Shown one piece after another: positions 7,691 through 11,082 of a stretch of DNA of 11,082 bases. The translations under genes and the position numbers were made by a program. Each line of letters begins with the position of its first letter. Position 1 is the stretch's first letter. The stretch comes from DATJFH01 sp035495815. Lineage in GTDB: Bacteria; Acidobacteriota; Terriglobia; Bryobacterales; Bryobacteraceae. The stretch lies in contig DATJFH010000205.1 in NCBI GenBank assembly GCA_035495815.1, positions 1 through 11,082 of the forward strand. The letters are read 5' to 3'. The notes under the pieces are model-generated. The model saw nothing but the letters and a program-made list of their open reading frames with translations. It was not told the origin of the DNA and did not search any database.

Positions 7691-7709
7691 GGCCGGGGCG
7701 GCGCCGGCC
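7691..7709 (+). terminator. GC hairpin just after the sulfatase gene, possible terminator
   Basis: GGCCGG (7691-7696) pairs with CCGGCC (7704-7709) around a 7-nt loop, 8 nt after the sulfatase stop. There is no T-tract. Position supports a role in ending the sulfatase transcript, but short GC palindromes are common in DNA of this composition. The rest of the gap up to 7875 shows nothing convincing. Confidence 0.25.
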
Positions 7710-7875
7710 GAGCAGACGAGCGAACCCAATCCGGAGGTCGCGGCAGGGGCGGCCGGGAGTGGCCGTTCCACGGGGAATTATCCGAGCAAGGCGGAGCATG
7801 TCAGCCGCGGCGGGCGCGGAAGACCCGGCGGCGGGGAGCAACCAGGGGCGCTCGAAGATTTCGGGGGTCGGGCTG

Positions 7876-8406
7876 CTAGTCATCGGCAGTTTTGTTCGGG
7901 CGGGACGGCACGAGGCTGGGGCGTGGGGCGGAGCAGCATCGCTTGTATTTGATTCCGGAGCCGCAGGGGCACGGGGCGTTGCGGGGAACGGAGGCGGGAA
8001 GCGGTTCGGCGGCGGCGATTTCCGGCTCGACCGTGGGATCGGCGGGTTCGGGGCGAGACCATCCGGAGCTGCGTTTCAAGATCTCGAGGGCGGCCTTCAA
8101 CTGGAGGGCGGGGGCGGTGGTGGGGTCGTCGAGGAGCCGGCGCAAGGTCAGGAGGGCGCGGGCGGTCAATTCGAGCAGGTCGTCGTTCACGGTCTGGGCG
8201 TACTCGCGGCGGGCGGAATGGACGGCGGCTTCGAAGCGCGGGTCGTTCCGCAACCAGTGATGGACGGTGGTCCGGTGAATGCCGGCCTGTTGGGCGGCGG
8301 CGGTAATGGTTTGGCCGCGGGCCAGGGCGGCGGCGACCTGCGCCTGGGTGGGCGAGAGAATCAATGTCGAATCTGATGAATTCTGTTGAACGAGCGCGGA
8401 TGACAT
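7876..8406 (-). CDS. HTH and SEC-C motif protein, unknown function
   Basis: A 176-residue protein starting at ATG 8406, with a strong AGGAGG 7 nt upstream. Residues about 18-54 form a helix-turn-helix (AAALARGQTITAAAQQAGIH followed by RTTVHHWLRND), like homeodomain-type HTHs of resolvases and phage terminase small subunits. Residues 60-115 are helical (REYAQTVNDDLLELTARAL and ALQLKAALEILKRSSGW). A Pro/Ala/Glu-rich linker (119-141) leads to a SEC-C zinc motif, RNAPCPCGSGIKYKRCC, with Cys146, Cys148, Cys157 and Cys158 in the C-x-C-x8-C-C pattern of the SecA C-terminus. The role is not known. DNA binding by the HTH and zinc binding by the tail are inferred from motifs. No phage genes are nearby, so a terminase role is unlikely. 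The fumarase gene lies 123 bp upstream on the same strand; a functional link is not evident. Confidence 0.8.
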   Translation of the reverse strand: MSSALVQQNSSDSTLILSPTQAQVAAALARGQTITAAAQQAGIHRTTVHHWLRNDPRFEAAVHSARREYAQTVNDDLLELTARALLTLRRLLDDPTTAPALQLKAALEILKRSSGWSRPEPADPTVEPEIAAAEPLPASVPRNAPCPCGSGIKYKRCCSAPRPSLVPSRPNKTADD

Positions 8407-8413
8407 GAGTCAG

Positions 8414-8419
8414 CCTCCT
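8414..8419 (-). promoter_or_regulatory. Shine-Dalgarno AGGAGG of the HTH/SEC-C gene
   Basis: CCTCCT on the plus strand reads AGGAGG on the minus strand, 7 nt before the ATG at 8406. This supports both the start and the reality of this gene, which has no close functional context. Confidence 0.7.
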
Positions 8420-8529
8420 AATTCAGCATGACGGGCGGTGTCAAGGGTTTTGGCGCCGATGGGGGGCGGTGGGGGCGTGGTTTCAACGTGTTGGGCGCCG
8501 GGATTGTGGCGTGAACGGGGCCGCGGCTG

Positions 8530-9885
8530 CTAGGTTCCGGCCTGCCGCGCGGGATCCAGGGCTTCGGCCAGCTGCGCTTCCGTCAGGCCGCTCGCCTCAC
8601 GGGCCACTTCTCTCACGGTTCGGCGCGACCGGTAGGCCTCCTTCACGATGGCGGCCGCTTTGTCGTATCCGATGAGAGGCGCGAGGGCCGTGGCATTCGC
8701 CAGCGAGCCTTCGACCAGGGCGCCGATGCGTTCCCTGTCGGCCTCGAGTCCGTCCACCAGGCGTTCGGCAAAGTTGAGGGACGCGGCGGCGAGCAATTCT
8801 TCCGAGTGGAGCAGGTCATAGGCCATCACCGGCATCATGACGTTCAACTCGAAATTGCCGGCGGCGGCGCACCAGGCGATGGCGGCGTCATAACCGATCA
8901 CCTGCGCGCAGACCATGAGCACGCTTTCGGCGATCACGGGATTCACCTTGCCGGGCATGATGCTGGACCCGGGCTGGAGCTCCGGCAGCTTCAATTCTCC
9001 CAATCCGCAGCGCGGGCCCGAACCGAGCCAGCGGACATCGTTGGCGATCTTGGTGAGGGCTATGGCGTAGGCGCGCAGGGCGCCGCTCAGAAACGCAACC
9101 GCGTCGCGGGCCGCCTGGGCTTCGAAGTGATTCCGGGCTTCGACGAAGGGCAGTCCGGTACGGAGGGAGATCTGACGGATCACGGACGGGGCGAACCCGG
9201 GGGGCGAGTTGAGTCCGGTGCCGACGGCGGAGCCGCCGAGGGGCAGCTCGTAAATTCCCTGGAGCGCCGCCTCGACCCTGGCCTCGGACAATTCCACCTG
9301 GCGGGCATAACCGCCGAACTCCTGGCCCAGCCGCATGGGGACGGCGTCCTGCAGGTGGGTGCGTCCGATCTTGACGATGCCGTGGAAGCCGGCCGCTTTC
9401 GCTTCGAGGGCGCGACGCAGCCGCTGCATGGCCGGGAGGAGGCGTTGATGCGCCGTTTCGGCAGCAGCGATATGGATGGCGGAGGGGATGACGTCGTTAC
9501 TGGACTGGCCGCGATTGACGTGGTCGTTGGGGTGCGCTCCGGCCAGCCGGCCGATCACCTCGTTGGCGTTCATGTTGGTGGAGGTGCCGCTGCCGGTCTG
9601 GAAGATGTCCAGGACGAACTGGGAGTCGAAATCTCCCTGCATGACCTGGAGGGCAGCCGCTTCGACAGCGGCGGCGGTATCGGCGGGCAGGTCCCCGGAT
9701 TCGCCATTGACTCTGGCGGCGGCTGCTTTGATCAGTCCCAGGGCGCGTATGAAGGAGCGCGGGAAGCGCAGGCCGCTGACGGCAAAGTTTTGAACAGCGC
9801 GCTGGGTCTGAGGGCCGTACAGGGCTCCGGCGGGCAGGGTGACGGGGCCCATGGAGTCGCGTTCGATCCGCTGCTGGTTATCCAT
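8530..9885 (-). CDS. fumC: Class II fumarate hydratase (fumarase C)
   Basis: A 451-residue cytoplasmic enzyme interconverting fumarate and L-malate in the TCA cycle. The start at ATG 9885 gives MDNQQRIERDSMGPVTLPAG, matching the usual RIERDSMG beginning of the family. Conserved regions: TGSGTSTNMNANEV (97-110), HPNDHVNRGQSSND (118-131), GRTHLQDA (174-181, with His177) and the superfamily signature GSSIMPGKVNP (306-316), which carries the catalytic-loop serine. GNFELNV (343-349) is fumarase-like, whereas aspartate ammonia-lyase usually has a GQLQLNV-type sequence, so FumC is preferred over AspA. Length is normal. The RBS is weak (GAGAATAGAG). A GTG at 9963 is in frame and would add 26 residues, but those are encoded by a decayed duplicate of this gene's own start and are not expected to be translated. 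The next gene upstream is divergent. Confidence 0.94.
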   Translation of the reverse strand: MDNQQRIERDSMGPVTLPAGALYGPQTQRAVQNFAVSGLRFPRSFIRALGLIKAAAARVNGESGDLPADTAAAVEAAALQVMQGDFDSQFVLDIFQTGSGTSTNMNANEVIGRLAGAHPNDHVNRGQSSNDVIPSAIHIAAAETAHQRLLPAMQRLRRALEAKAAGFHGIVKIGRTHLQDAVPMRLGQEFGGYARQVELSEARVEAALQGIYELPLGGSAVGTGLNSPPGFAPSVIRQISLRTGLPFVEARNHFEAQAARDAVAFLSGALRAYAIALTKIANDVRWLGSGPRCGLGELKLPELQPGSSIMPGKVNPVIAESVLMVCAQVIGYDAAIAWCAAAGNFELNVMMPVMAYDLLHSEELLAAASLNFAERLVDGLEADRERIGALVEGSLANATALAPLIGYDKAAAIVKEAYRSRRTVREVAREASGLTEAQLAEALDPARQAGT

Positions 9886-10029
9886 AGCTCTATTCTCGCG
9901 CCTGGATTCGACCGATAGATCCGGCAGGAATTCGGTCCGGGGTGGGCGGGCGACCGCGCCCACGGAGTCCTTTCGATCCGGAAGTCGTTCTCCATTCCCC
10001 TATTCCCGCGCCCGAATCCGACCGATAGA
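9826..10029 (-). repeat. Imperfect 110-bp tandem duplication of the fumC leader and first codons
   Basis: Read on the minus strand, 10029-9920 (distal copy) is followed directly by 9919 onward (the real fumC start). Both open with TCTATCGGTCG and contain a GCGxGAATAG block, an ATGGA start (at 9995 and 9885, exactly 110 bp apart), CGGATCGAA and GACTCC. Over the first 79 alignment columns I counted 61 identities in 78 paired bases plus one gap. The distal copy lacks one base (CGGATCGAAAGGACTCC against CGGATCGAACGCGACTCC), which breaks its frame. Restoring it gives ME-ND-RIERDSVGAV, clearly a fumarase N-terminus. The distal copy is thus a decayed fragment of fumC. Confidence 0.8.
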
Positions 10030-10138
10030 AACACTCGGGGCGGAGCCTGATCGCGGTCGTCACACTGGTGTTTGTCCCTGCAGCGCCGGCTCTCGAGCCG
10101 AGACGCCGCCGAATCCATGGTCGCCTGAGAGTGAATCA

Positions 10139-10996
10139 TTGACCACACTTCTCCTTCTTGAATTCGGGCTGGTGGTGTTGGCAATCATGGCAGCGGTCGC
10201 CCGGCGCGGTGGGGGCAGAGGGAGCTTGGGACAAATCGAGCGCTGGTTCGGGCGGCTGGCACGCCAGAAGACTCGCGCGATGCTGGTGGTGGGTCTGACA
10301 GCATTGATCGCCGGAGGCGTGCCACGGCTGTTCGAGGGAATTCCGCGGCCGCAGCAGTACGACGAGTTCAGCTACTTGCTGGGAGCCGACACCTTTGCCC
10401 ACGCCCGGCTGACAAATCCGACGCACCCGATGTGGGAACATTTCGAAAGCTTTCATATTCTTCAGAAACCGACCTACATGTCGATGTACCAACCAGGTCA
10501 GGCATTAACACTGGCCGCGGGCCAAATTATTTTCGGCCATCCCTGGTTCGGCGTGTGGATCAGTATGGCGGCGATGTGCGCAGCCATTTGCTGGATGCTG
10601 CAGGCCTGGCTGCCGCCCGGTTGGGCGCTGCTGGGGGGCCTGATTGCGGTCATGCGGATCGCCACTTTCAGCTACTGGATCGAAAGCTACTGGGGTGGTC
10701 CGGTGGCCGCGTTCGGAGGAGCGCTGGTCCTGGGAGCCCTGCCGCGCCTGATGCGAAAGGGCGGATGGCGGAATTCCCTATTGCTCGGAGCCGGTGTTGC
10801 CATCCTTGCCAACACCCGGCCGTTTGAAGGACTGGCGCTGGCGGTGCCCGTCGCCGGCCTATTGGCATGGTGGCTGGTTCGAGCGCCGCGCCGATGGACG
10901 GTCCTTGCTCCGGCAACTCTGGTTCTGTGCATTGCCGGCGCAGCCATGCTCCACTACAACCACGCCGTCACCGGCAACGCTTTCCAGTTGCCCTAA
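10139..10996 (+). CDS. Multi-membrane GT-C-like (glycosyltransferase 39-type) protein, cut short by an in-frame stop
   Basis: The open part is 285 residues. The start is taken as TTG 10139, preceded by GAGAGTGA, because the first membrane helix begins immediately (TLLLLEFGLVVLAIMAAVA); no better in-frame start is near, so this is uncertain. Further helices are visible near residues 47-60, 122-155, 161-178, 188-203, 213-226, 231-247 and 255-272. The loop after the second helix has an acidic pair, D75-E76, in PQQYDEFSYLLGADTFAHAR, then NPTHPMWEHFESF, as in membrane glycosyltransferases of the GT-C/ArnT type, where such acids face the lipid-linked sugar donor. I know this motif set from uncharacterised acidobacterial membrane proteins. 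The frame stops at TAA 10994-10996 in a conserved-looking position and continues as coding-like sequence, so the gene may be inactive or the base miscalled. Confidence 0.65.
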   Translation: MTTLLLLEFGLVVLAIMAAVARRGGGRGSLGQIERWFGRLARQKTRAMLVVGLTALIAGGVPRLFEGIPRPQQYDEFSYLLGADTFAHARLTNPTHPMWEHFESFHILQKPTYMSMYQPGQALTLAAGQIIFGHPWFGVWISMAAMCAAICWMLQAWLPPGWALLGGLIAVMRIATFSYWIESYWGGPVAAFGGALVLGALPRLMRKGGWRNSLLLGAGVAILANTRPFEGLALAVPVAGLLAWWLVRAPRRWTVLAPATLVLCIAGAAMLHYNHAVTGNAFQLP

Positions 10997-11082
10997 GCCG
11001 TGAACCGCGCGCAATATGCGGTGGCGCAGGTCTTCGTCTGGCAGGAGCCGTTCCCGGTTCCGCAGTATCGGCACAAGGCCAT
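10997..11082 (+). pseudogene. Continuation of the GT-C-like frame beyond the stop codon
   Basis: The 28 codons after the TAA, in the same frame and without stops, read AVNRAQYAVAQVFVWQ, then EPFPVPQYRHKA, and run off the window. With the stop read as Tyr, the junction would be LPYAVNRAQYAVAQ, fitting the aromatic, Pro-rich loop I associate with this family after an H-x-x-V-T-G-N segment. Gene callers may instead begin a new gene at GTG 11000, which I consider wrong. Confidence 0.55.

Noticed and set aside
7677..7883. 68-codon minus-strand frame whose ATG overlaps the stop of the HTH/SEC-C gene (ATGACTAG)
   Set aside because: The overlap suggests translational coupling, but there is no ribosome site, no recognisable domain and composition is not clearly coding. 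It could be real only if conserved in relatives.
8439..8444. Perfect TTGACA (minus strand) upstream of the HTH/SEC-C gene as a -35 box
   Set aside because: The -10 position at 17 bp spacing would overlap the Shine-Dalgarno and does not resemble TATAAT, so a usable promoter there is doubtful.
8530..9885. Aspartate ammonia-lyase as an alternative for the fumarase
   Set aside because: AspA has a GQLQLNV-type segment and MPAKVNP, while this protein has GNFELNV and MPGKVNP, both fumarase-like.
10087..10100. Inverted repeat CGGCTC-TC-GAGCCG between fumC and the GT-C-like gene
   Set aside because: A 2-nt loop makes it a weak hairpin, and short GC palindromes are common here; no function is indicated.

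Overview
This is a GC-rich bacterial window. Gene content points to an Acidobacteriota-like soil bacterium, perhaps near Bryobacterales/Solibacter. The clues are a TonB-dependent receptor with a carboxypeptidase-regulatory-like N-terminus, a Tat-exported sulfatase, an HTH plus SEC-C protein, and a multi-membrane GT-C-like protein of a type I associate with that phylum. The assignment is inferred from gene content; there is no rRNA or marker gene in the window.

Layout, left to right. (1) Positions 1-173 hold the 3' end of a Roadblock/LC7 (MglB-like) gene, followed by a GC-rich hairpin. (2) A plus-strand pair follows: an outer-membrane TonB-dependent receptor (471-3221, UUG start) and, 26 nt later, a secreted beta-helix protein (3248-5047). 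The receptor leader can fold so that its Shine-Dalgarno is buried in an 8-bp helix. (3) Convergent to this pair is a secreted seven-bladed YVTN-type beta-propeller (5066-6049, minus). It is divergent from a Tat-exported type I sulfatase (6087-7682, plus), with only 37 bp between the two start codons. The sulfatase signal peptide is built from six 18-bp tandem repeats. (4) On the minus strand are a small HTH plus SEC-C protein (7876-8406) and a class II fumarase (8530-9885). The fumarase start region has been duplicated in tandem and the upstream copy has decayed. (5) At the right edge is a plus-strand multi-membrane GT-C-like gene (10139 onward). A TAA codon breaks it at 10994, although the same frame continues as plausible protein to the window end.

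How the genes may work together: the receptor and beta-helix protein look like one cell-surface uptake or binding unit. The propeller and sulfatase look like a second exported pair, possibly acting on sulfated organic matter. Fumarase is a central TCA enzyme. I see no CRISPR array, transposase, tRNA or rRNA. The most notable items are the interrupted edge gene, the decayed tandem copy of the fumarase start, the repeat-expanded Tat signal and the SD-sequestering leader.
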